Positions 16,694-23,088 of a DNA stretch of 64,000 bases are shown piece by piece. A program made the translations under genes and the position numbers. The notes under the pieces were generated by a model. The model made no database searches. It was not told the DNA's origin and saw only the letters and a program-made list of their open reading frames with translations. Within the stretch, counting starts at the first letter, position 1, and each line of letters starts with the position of its first letter. The DNA is taken from the NCBI GenBank assembly GCA_046327715.1, contig JAXLXY010000005.1, positions 124,001-188,000 on the forward strand. Direction: 5' to 3'. The DNA comes from JADJOM01 sp046327715. GTDB taxonomy: Bacteria > Gemmatimonadota > Gemmatimonadetes > Gemmatimonadales > GWC2-71-9.

Positions 16694-18032
16694 TTCCGTC
16701 CTGCTCATCGATGATGACGTCGGCGTGCTCCGCGCCGTCGGGACCGTGTTCGAGCGCGCCGGCTACGAGGTGGCCCGCGAGCTCGACGCCGAGAGCGGCC
16801 TCGCCGCCTACGACCGGCTCCGGCCCGAGGTGGTGGTGCTCGACCTCCACCTCCCCGGCATGGATGGCCTCGAGGCCCTGCGCCGGTTCCGCGAGCGGAA
16901 CGCCGCCGTCATCCTGCTCACGGGGCACGGCGACGTCGCCACCGCCGTGCAGGCCATGCAGCTCGGTGCCGAGAATTTCCTGGCCAAGCCCATGGACGTC
17001 GAGCACCTGCTCGCCGCCGTCGCCCGCGTGGCCGACAAGGTGCGGCTCCGCCGCCTCAACGAGCTGCTCCTGCTGCGCTCCCAGCCGGGCGAGGGCCTGG
17101 AGTCGCTCGGTGACTCCCCCGCGATGCGCGAGTTCTCCCGCCAGGTGGGGCTGGTGGCCCTCTCGGAGCGTACCCCCGTCCTGCTGATCGGCGAGAGCGG
17201 GGTCGGCAAGCACTGGCTGGCGCAGATGATCCACCAGCTCTCCCCGCGGGCGCAGGCGCCCTTCGTGGACGTCACCGCCTTCGGCAAGTCGGCCGCCGAC
17301 CTCGACGCCGAGCTCTTCGGCACCGAATCGGCCTCCGAGAAGGAGGGCCGGGAGCGGCGCCCCGGGCTGGTCGAGACGGCGGCGGGCGGCACCCTGTACT
17401 TCGACGAGATCACCGACGTTGCCGCCGAGCTGCAGCCCAAGCTGCTCCGGCTGCTCGAGACCCGCACCTTCCGCCGGGTGGGCGGCACCCGCGAGCTGGC
17501 CACCGACGTGCGGCTGGTCGTCGCCAGCGCCGCGCCGCTCGAGGCCGGGGTAGAGGCCGGCCGGTTCCGCGAGGACCTCGCCTACCGGCTGAGCGTGATG
17601 CCCCTGCACCTGCCGCCGCTCCGCGACCGCGAGCGCGACGACCGGCTGGCGCTCCTCCTGGCGCTGATGAATGAGCTGCAGCGGATCATCACGGGCTCCC
17701 CCGCCGCGCTGGCGCCCGATGCCCTGGAGCGCTTGCTGAATCACGCCTGGCCCGGCAACGTCCGGGAGATGCGCAACGTGCTGGAGCGGGCGCTGATCCT
17801 CGGCCGCGGCCAGCCGGTCATCGGGCTGGAGCACCTGCCGGGCGAGTTCCGCAACCGGCCCGGCCCCGGCGACCGCCGCCACACCCCGATGACCCTGGAT
17901 GAACTGGAACGGGCCCACATCGAGCGCACCCTCAAGCACCACGGCGGCAACCGCACCCGCGCCGCCCAGGAGCTCGGGATCTCGCGCGCCACGCTGATCA
18001 ACAAGATCAAGCGGTACGCCATCGCCGGCTGA
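16686..18032 (+). CDS. NtrC-family response regulator with degenerate GAFTGA loop
   Basis: A 448-aa protein with a receiver domain (Asp53 acceptor, Thr79, Lys101), an AAA+ domain (Walker A GESGVGKH at 169-176, Walker B GGTLYFDE at 234-241) and a C-terminal Fis-type helix-turn-helix (RTRAAQELGISRATLINKIK). Family members normally remodel sigma-54 polymerase through a GAFTGA loop. Here the aligned six residues (216-221) read ASEKEG, with loop length unchanged. It may therefore bind DNA and hydrolyse ATP without contacting sigma-54, acting on sigma-70 promoters or as a repressor. Arg-finger-like residues near REDLAYRL remain. It is coupled to the upstream kinase. Confidence 0.92.
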   Translation: MPDSVLLIDDDVGVLRAVGTVFERAGYEVARELDAESGLAAYDRLRPEVVVLDLHLPGMDGLEALRRFRERNAAVILLTGHGDVATAVQAMQLGAENFLAKPMDVEHLLAAVARVADKVRLRRLNELLLLRSQPGEGLESLGDSPAMREFSRQVGLVALSERTPVLLIGESGVGKHWLAQMIHQLSPRAQAPFVDVTAFGKSAADLDAELFGTESASEKEGRERRPGLVETAAGGTLYFDEITDVAAELQPKLLRLLETRTFRRVGGTRELATDVRLVVASAAPLEAGVEAGRFREDLAYRLSVMPLHLPPLRDRERDDRLALLLALMNELQRIITGSPAALAPDALERLLNHAWPGNVREMRNVLERALILGRGQPVIGLEHLPGEFRNRPGPGDRRHTPMTLDELERAHIERTLKHHGGNRTRAAQELGISRATLINKIKRYAIAG

Positions 18033-18229
18033 TGGCCCAGGAGGACTGGCAGATGAAGAAGGAAGACCTGAAGGAGAAGGACGCGATGGGCTGTCGCGCC
18101 TGCGGCCGCGAGGAACGGGCGTCGGAGGGCTACCCCTGCGACAAGTGCGGCACGTTCATCTGCATCATGTGCAGCTTCAAGGGGATCACCCGCTGCCAGG
18201 CCTGCGTCAAGGAGTTTGGCCCCGCATGA
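18032..18229 (+). CDS. Small cysteine-rich zinc-binding protein
   Basis: A 65-aa protein with four CxxC pairs: CRAC, CDKC, CIMC and CQAC. This spacing could bind two zinc ions in a ribbon/FYVE-like or B-box-like fold. A charged N-terminus (KKEDLKEKD) precedes it. It starts in the stop of the response regulator (TGATG), and its own stop overlaps the NlpC/P60 start (ATGA), which argues strongly that it is translated. I recognise no named family. It could be an accessory of the two-component pair or a nucleic-acid/protein adaptor. Confidence 0.82.
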   Translation: MAQEDWQMKKEDLKEKDAMGCRACGREERASEGYPCDKCGTFICIMCSFKGITRCQACVKEFGPA

Positions 18230-19011
18230 CCACCTCCGCGCTCATCGGCCGCGCCGGCGTCACCCCGGTCTACCGCGAGCCGAACCTCCGCGCCGAACAG
18301 GTGACCCAGTTCGTGCTCGGCGAGACCGCGCGGGTCCTCGAGGCCCAGGGCGACTGGCGCCGGGTCCGGCTGGACCTCGACCGGTACGAGGGCTGGGTGC
18401 ACCGCGGCTACGCCCTCGAAACCGACCACGAGGTGGCCCGGGGCTGGCGGGACAGCGCCGGCGGCTGGAGCGAAGGGGCCGTGGTGCGGACCGAGGACGG
18501 CGTGATCGTCCGGCTGCCCATCCGGGCCCGGGTGGGGCTGGCCCCGCCCCGCGTTGACCTCCCCGACGGCAGCCGCGGCACCGTGATCGCCGGGGAGATC
18601 ACCCCCTACGACCGGGTGATCGCCCGGGCCCGCGCCGTCGCGCCCGACCTCTGGGCCCGCCGCGCCTTCGCCGGCACGCCCTACCAGTGGGGCGGGGTCA
18701 CGCCCTGGGGCGTGGACTGCTCCGGCCTGGTGCAGACGACCTTCCTCGTCCGGGGCATCACCCTTCCCCGCGATGCCGCGCAGCAGGCCACGGTCGGGGA
18801 AGCCGTGCCGCCCGGGCAGCACCGTCCCGGCGACCTGCTCTTCTTCTCCGAGCGCGGCGACCGGGTCACCCATGTCGCCCTCGCGGGCCCGGCCGACACC
18901 CTGGTACATGCCACCGTGGCCTGCGGCGGATTCGTGCTCGAGCCGTGGAGCCCCGGCACCCGGGCCATGATCCTCCGGGCCCAGCTGGTGGCGGTGCGGC
19001 GGGTGGAGTGA
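18226..19011 (+). CDS. NlpC/P60 family cysteine endopeptidase with SH3-like domain
   Basis: A 261-aa cell-wall hydrolase related to YkfC-type gamma-D-glutamyl-L-amino acid endopeptidases. The N-terminal half holds one or two SH3-like units (ALIGRAGVTPVYREPN; VRLDLDRYEGWVHRGYA). The C-terminal NlpC/P60 domain has YQWGGVTPWGVDCSGLVQ with the catalytic Cys, HRPGDLLFF, and the catalytic His in RVTHVALAG. There is no obvious signal peptide, so it may act in the cytosol on recycled muropeptides, as YkfC-like enzymes can. The ATG overlaps the previous stop. It lies in the tamAB-acpS gene chain. Confidence 0.92.
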   Translation: MTTSALIGRAGVTPVYREPNLRAEQVTQFVLGETARVLEAQGDWRRVRLDLDRYEGWVHRGYALETDHEVARGWRDSAGGWSEGAVVRTEDGVIVRLPIRARVGLAPPRVDLPDGSRGTVIAGEITPYDRVIARARAVAPDLWARRAFAGTPYQWGGVTPWGVDCSGLVQTTFLVRGITLPRDAAQQATVGEAVPPGQHRPGDLLFFSERGDRVTHVALAGPADTLVHATVACGGFVLEPWSPGTRAMILRAQLVAVRRVE

Positions 19012-19025
19012 CGAGATTGCCGGCC

Positions 19026-19724
19026 ATGCGCACCCTCGTCCTCTTCGACATCGACGGCACCCTGCTCCTCACCGCGGGGGCCGGCCGCCGCGCCATCACC
19101 GCCGCCCTGCACGCCGAGCTGGGTGGCAGCGACGCCTTCGAGCGGGTGCGCTTCGACGGCAAGACCGACCCCCAGATCGTGATGGAGCTGCTCGACCTGG
19201 CCGGCCACCCCGGGGCCACGGACGCCGAGTTCGTGTGGAGCCTCTGCCGGCGGTACGTCGGGTACCTGGCCGAGGAGCTGCGCCACCCGCGCAGCGAAAC
19301 CACCGTCATGCCCGGCATCACGCCGCTGCTCGAGGCCCTGGAGGCCCGCGACGACGTGATGCTCGGGCTGCTCACCGGCAACATGCGCGAGGGCGCTGCC
19401 CTCAAGCTGCAGGCGGCCGGGATCGCCCCCGGGCGCTTTCCGGTGGGCGCCTTCGGCTCCGACTCCGCCCGCCGCCCCGACCTGCCCGCCATCGCCGCCG
19501 AGCGCGCCGAGCCGCACTTCGGCCGGCGGCCCCACGGGCGCGAGGTAATCATCATCGGCGACACGCCCGCCGACGTGACCTGCGGCCGCGGCATCGCCGC
19601 CCGCGCCATCGGCGTGGCCACCGGCGCCTACCCGCTCGCGGCCCTCACCGAGGCCGGCGCCGACCATGCCTTCGAGGACCTGAGCGACACCGCCCGCGTG
19701 CTGGAGGCGATCCTTGGCGAGTGA
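19026..19724 (+). CDS. HAD family hydrolase (phosphoglycolate phosphatase-like)
   Basis: A 232-aa HAD phosphatase with all four motifs. Motif I is LFDIDGTLL (nucleophile Asp8), motif II is LLTGN, motif III involves the Lys/Arg region before HGREVIIIGDTPADV, and motif IV is GDTPADV. The cap helices match the PGP/Gph subgroup, which dephosphorylates small phospho-compounds such as 2-phosphoglycolate; the true substrate is unknown. ATG 19026 is chosen. A GTG at 19008 that overlaps the NlpC/P60 stop (GTGA) would add six residues and is also plausible. The CYTH gene begins inside its 3' end. Confidence 0.9.
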   Translation: MRTLVLFDIDGTLLLTAGAGRRAITAALHAELGGSDAFERVRFDGKTDPQIVMELLDLAGHPGATDAEFVWSLCRRYVGYLAEELRHPRSETTVMPGITPLLEALEARDDVMLGLLTGNMREGAALKLQAAGIAPGRFPVGAFGSDSARRPDLPAIAAERAEPHFGRRPHGREVIIIGDTPADVTCGRGIAARAIGVATGAYPLAALTEAGADHAFEDLSDTARVLEAILGE

Positions 19725-20310
19725 GCTGGAGCTCAAGGCGGTGGTCGAGGAACCCGCCAGGGTCCGCGCCGCCCTCGCCGCCGCGGGGGCCATTCCGGTC
19801 TTCCGCGGGTTGCTCCGTGACACCCGGCTCGACGCGGCCGGCGCGCTCACCGGCCGCGACCAGGTGCTCCGCCTGCGCCGCTGGATCCCCGACGAGGGAG
19901 CCGAGGCGGCCGAGCTGGCGTGGAAGGGCCCGACCAGCGTGAACCCGGCGGGCTACAAGCACCGCGAGGAGCTCGAGGTCGGCGTCGCGGACGGCGCCGC
20001 CGCCCTCCGGCTGCTCGCCGCGCTCGGCTATGGGGTGACCCACGCGATCGACCGGGCGGTGGAGGTCTACCGGCTGGGCGAGACCGTGGCCCGTCTCGAG
20101 TGGTACCCCCGCATGGACGTCCTGGTCGAGATCGAAGGCCCGCCCGAGGGCATCGAGCGGATGATCGCCGCCGCCGGACTCCCCCGCGCGGCGTGCACCG
20201 CCGATGCCCTGGTGGCCTTCACCGCCCGGTTCGAGGCCCGGACCGGGCGCCGGGCCGTCCTCGCCGAGGCCGACCTCGCCGGGGAAGCGCCCGACTGGGA
20301 GCGGCGATGA
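19714..20310 (+). CDS. CYTH domain protein (class IV adenylate cyclase/triphosphatase-like)
   Basis: A 198-aa CYTH superfamily protein. The N-terminal ELELKA is the ExExK signature for metal and triphosphate binding. Further barrel strands carry QVLRLRRW, AELAWKGPT and YKHREELEVGV, and a late VLVEIEGPPEGIE. Such proteins hydrolyse inorganic triphosphate or thiamine triphosphate or make cAMP; the activity cannot be told here. The TTG start at 19714 is supported by GGAGG six bases upstream and by the ELELK motif directly after it. It overlaps the HAD gene by 11 bases and the next gene by 4 (ATGA). Confidence 0.9.
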   Translation: MASELELKAVVEEPARVRAALAAAGAIPVFRGLLRDTRLDAAGALTGRDQVLRLRRWIPDEGAEAAELAWKGPTSVNPAGYKHREELEVGVADGAAALRLLAALGYGVTHAIDRAVEVYRLGETVARLEWYPRMDVLVEIEGPPEGIERMIAAAGLPRAACTADALVAFTARFEARTGRRAVLAEADLAGEAPDWERR

Positions 20311-21062
20311 GCCCGGCGACCGATCGCGCCACGCTGCTGGTGCCCGAGCTGGGGCCCGGCCTCGGCCGGCTGGTGGCGCCCCCGCCCGCGCCCGCCGCCC
20401 CCCCGCACTGGATCGCCCTCGACGACATCCGGCTGGCGCTGGTCACCCAGCTCTTCGATCTCGCCGGCGACGCCCGTCGCTGGGCACGGGAGGGCGACCG
20501 CGAACTCGCGCTCGCCACCCTCGACCGCGAGGCGTGGGAGACGGCCTGGCAGGTGGCCGTGGGCAGCGTCGCGCAGCGCGCCGCCACCGAGATCAACGCC
20601 CGCCTCCTGGCCGCCGCCGCCGAGGTGCGCCTGCCCGCCGCCCGCGCCCGGCGGCTCCCGCTCGACCAGCAGGAGACCCTCGCGCTGGCCGGCCGGCTCG
20701 GGCAGGGAACGGCCGCGCTGCAGGCGGCGCTGCTGGTGCTGGAGCAGGCCATCCCGGGCGCGCGCGCCGATCGCTCGGGAGGAGCCGGCCAGCGGGCCTG
20801 GCAGGATGCCCTGTCGGCCTGTGCCCGGCGGCTGGAGGCTGCATGGATCGCCCTCGAGGAGGCGCTGCACGAGGAGTGGCGCCGGTGGGACGCGGAACTC
20901 ACCGACCTCCGCGCCTGGCGCCGGCCCCTCTGGCCCCTCGTCCTCGTGGGCGCGCTGCTCTTCGGCTCGGCCATCTATCTCGGGCTGGTGCTCGGCGGGT
21001 ACCTGCCGGTGCCGGCCCCCCTGCGCGGCGTCGCGGAAGGGGTCTGGGCACGATGGAACTGA
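20307..21062 (+). CDS. Alanine-rich protein with C-terminal membrane anchor, unknown function
   Basis: A 251-aa protein I do not recognise. The first 200 residues are Ala/Arg/Leu-rich and look alpha-helical, with repeated Trp (WRRWDAELTDLRAWRRP). One transmembrane helix follows at about residues 211-232 (PLVLVGALLFGSAIYLGLVL), with a short extracytoplasmic tail. The ATG overlaps the CYTH stop (ATGA), and the 3' end overlaps acpS by 10 bases, so it is almost certainly expressed. It might be a coiled-coil membrane scaffold, but that is guesswork. Confidence 0.75.
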   Translation: MSPATDRATLLVPELGPGLGRLVAPPPAPAAPPHWIALDDIRLALVTQLFDLAGDARRWAREGDRELALATLDREAWETAWQVAVGSVAQRAATEINARLLAAAAEVRLPAARARRLPLDQQETLALAGRLGQGTAALQAALLVLEQAIPGARADRSGGAGQRAWQDALSACARRLEAAWIALEEALHEEWRRWDAELTDLRAWRRPLWPLVLVGALLFGSAIYLGLVLGGYLPVPAPLRGVAEGVWARWN

Positions 21063-21442
21063 TCGGCGTCGGGATCGACCTGGTGGACATCGTGCGGGTG
21101 GAGCGGATGCTGGCGCGCCACGGCGACCGGGTCATCGCCCGCTTCCTGACGGCGCGGGAGCGCGAGTACGTGGTCGGCAAGTTCCGCCCGGCGATGCACA
21201 TCGCCGCCCGCATCGCGGCCAAGGAAGCGGCCTACAAGGCATTCCAGTCCCTCCCGGGCGCCCGGGCCGTCAGCTGGCACCACCTGGAGGTGGAACGGGA
21301 AACCGAGGGGCGGCCCTACCTGGTGCTGGGCGGCCTGGCGCGCGAGCTGGCCGAGCGCCACGGGCCGCTCGAGATCCAGCTGTCGCTGTCGCACTCCGAC
21401 GCCACCGCGGGCGCGGTGGCGGTGCTCCTGCGTCGGCGCTGA
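21053..21442 (+). CDS. acpS: Holo-[acyl-carrier-protein] synthase
   Basis: A 129-aa AcpS-type phosphopantetheinyl transferase, which moves 4'-phosphopantetheine from CoA to the serine of apo-ACP and so activates fatty acid synthesis. The signature parts are GVGIDLVDIVRVERML (Mg-binding Asp), FLTAREREYV, ARIAAKEAAYKAF (catalytic Glu/Lys helix) and LSLSHSDATAGAVAV. Length is normal. The ATG lies 10 bases inside the upstream gene. It ends the plus-strand chain that begins with TamA and converges on the aldehyde dehydrogenase with a gap of only 12 bases. Confidence 0.95.
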   Translation: MELIGVGIDLVDIVRVERMLARHGDRVIARFLTAREREYVVGKFRPAMHIAARIAAKEAAYKAFQSLPGARAVSWHHLEVERETEGRPYLVLGGLARELAERHGPLEIQLSLSHSDATAGAVAVLLRRR

Positions 21443-21454
21443 AGCCGGCACTCC

Positions 21455-23005
21455 CTACATCGGCCGCCGGTTCCGCAGCAGCCGCAGGGCACCCGGCGCG
21501 GCCTTGAGCCGCTCCCACCAGCCCGGCGCGAACGCAAAGCGCAGGAAGGCATCCCGCTCCGCCAGGCTCTCCGCCTCGTAGCCGAACCACCAGGGCTTCC
21601 GGATCAGGTCGAGCCGGTCGCTCCCCACGAACCGCACCCGGCAGGTCTCGTACAGGCCGTGCTCTCCGTGGGTGCGGCCGAGTCCTGATGCCTTGTCGCC
21701 GCCGTGGGGCACCTCCGCGGCGCCGACATGGAAGGTCGCGTCGTTGACGAGCACCGCTCCCGCCTCGATCCGCCGCGCCAGCCGTTCCCCTCGCGCGCGG
21801 TCGCCGGTCCAGATGCTCGCGGAGAGCCCGAAGGCGGAATCGTTCGCGATGCGGATCGCGTCGTCCGCGTCGGCGGCCGGCACCACCGGCAGCACCGGGC
21901 CGAAGACCTCCTCACGCCACAGCGGGGTGTCGAGCGGCACGTCGGTCACCACGGTGGGCTGGAAGAAGGTCGGGCCTACCGCCGGCAGCCGGTGCCCGCC
22001 GGTGCGCACCCGGGCGCCGCGCGCCACGGTCTCCGCCAGCTGGCGCTCCACCTCGCACAGCTGGCTCTCGCGGATGAGCGGCCCGACCTCGACGTTGGCG
22101 TCGGCGCCAGGGCCGACCCGCAGCCCCGCCACCTGCTGCACCAGGCGTTCCACGAAGCGGTCGTACAGGGGCTGCTCCACGATCAGGCGCTTGGCTGCGA
22201 CGCAGGTCTGCCCCCCGTTGGTGAACCGCGCCCAGAGCGCGCCGCTGACCGCGCGGTCGAGGTCGGCATCGGCGAGCACCACGCAGGGATCGCTGCCGCC
22301 CAGTTCCAGGCTGACCGGGATCATCCGCTCCGCGGCGGCGAGGGCCACCTTCCGACCGGTGCGGGCACTGCCGGTGAAGAAGACCTTGTCGGGACCGGCC
22401 GTCACCAGGGCCGCGCCGACCTCCCCCGCGCCGACCAGCACCTGGCACAGCGCCGGTGGCAGTCCGGCCTCCTCGAGCAGCGCCACCCCGGCGAGCGCAG
22501 TCCGCACGGTGAACTCGCTCGGCTTGAGCACCACGGCGTTGCCGGCGAGCAGCGCCGGGAGCAGTTCGCCGAAGGGGAGCAGCAGGGGGTAGTTCCATGG
22601 GGAGATGATGGCGATGACGCCGAGCGGCTCGTGATGGACCCAGCCCCGCTTGCCCAGGAAGGCCAGGTTGCCGTGCCGGACACGGTGCGGGCGCAGGAGC
22701 CGCGCGCTGTGCTGCAGGTAGTACCGTGCCAGGTCGAGCGTGACCGCGACATCGGTGAGCAGCGACTCGGCGATCGGCTTGCCGTTCTCGCGCGTGATCA
22801 GCTCGGCCAGCGGCCGTCGCCGGGCAAAAAGCAGCGCCTGGAACCTCGCGACGATCCGGAGCCGTTCGGGGAGGGCCAGGGCGGCCCACGCAGGCTGCGC
22901 CTCGCGGGCGCGCGCCATCGCCAGCGCCACGTCGGGAAGCGGGGTCACCGGCGTCTCGGCGAAGACCTGGCCGGTCGCAGGGTCGATCGCAGGGATGGAG
23001 GCCAT
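21455..23005 (-). CDS. Aldehyde dehydrogenase family protein
   Basis: A 516-aa NAD(P)+-dependent aldehyde dehydrogenase. The oxyanion Asn is in IISPWNYPLLLP, the cofactor loop has FTGSARTGRKV, the general base Glu is in SLELGGSD and the catalytic Cys in NGGQTCVAAKR. The E-x-F-G-P motif (EEVFGPVLPV) is also present. It resembles broad-range enzymes of the succinate-semialdehyde/benzaldehyde type; the substrate is not clear. About 50 extra C-terminal residues, rich in Trp/Phe/Arg (KPWWFGYEAESLAERDAFL onward), lie beyond the usual end and may contact membrane or a partner. It is divergent from the iron permease, with a TAGCTT 6 nt before its ATG. Confidence 0.94.
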   Translation of the reverse strand: MASIPAIDPATGQVFAETPVTPLPDVALAMARAREAQPAWAALALPERLRIVARFQALLFARRRPLAELITRENGKPIAESLLTDVAVTLDLARYYLQHSARLLRPHRVRHGNLAFLGKRGWVHHEPLGVIAIISPWNYPLLLPFGELLPALLAGNAVVLKPSEFTVRTALAGVALLEEAGLPPALCQVLVGAGEVGAALVTAGPDKVFFTGSARTGRKVALAAAERMIPVSLELGGSDPCVVLADADLDRAVSGALWARFTNGGQTCVAAKRLIVEQPLYDRFVERLVQQVAGLRVGPGADANVEVGPLIRESQLCEVERQLAETVARGARVRTGGHRLPAVGPTFFQPTVVTDVPLDTPLWREEVFGPVLPVVPAADADDAIRIANDSAFGLSASIWTGDRARGERLARRIEAGAVLVNDATFHVGAAEVPHGGDKASGLGRTHGEHGLYETCRVRFVGSDRLDLIRKPWWFGYEAESLAERDAFLRFAFAPGWWERLKAAPGALRLLRNRRPM

Positions 23006-23011
23006 GGGCCA

Positions 23012-23017
23012 AAGCTA
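23012..23017 (-). promoter_or_regulatory. -10-like element of the aldehyde dehydrogenase gene
   Basis: TAGCTT on the minus strand sits 6 nt before the ATG at 23005. No ribosome-binding site fits in between, so the transcript is probably leaderless. No clear -35 is visible. Confidence 0.45.
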
Positions 23018-23061
23018 GCGGTCCCGGGGGCACGCCTCTAGCAATTCCGATGTGCGCACTC

Positions 23062-23067
23062 TAGAAT
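23062..23067 (+). promoter_or_regulatory. Possible -10 element of the iron permease gene
   Basis: TAGAAT, continuing into ATA, lies about 22-27 bases before the first possible start codon. It is in the only AT-rich stretch between the divergent genes. A -35 box is not obvious. Transcription would begin just before the Fur-like box. Confidence 0.35.
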
Positions 23068-23088
23068 ATACGCAGACTTCAACAGCGA

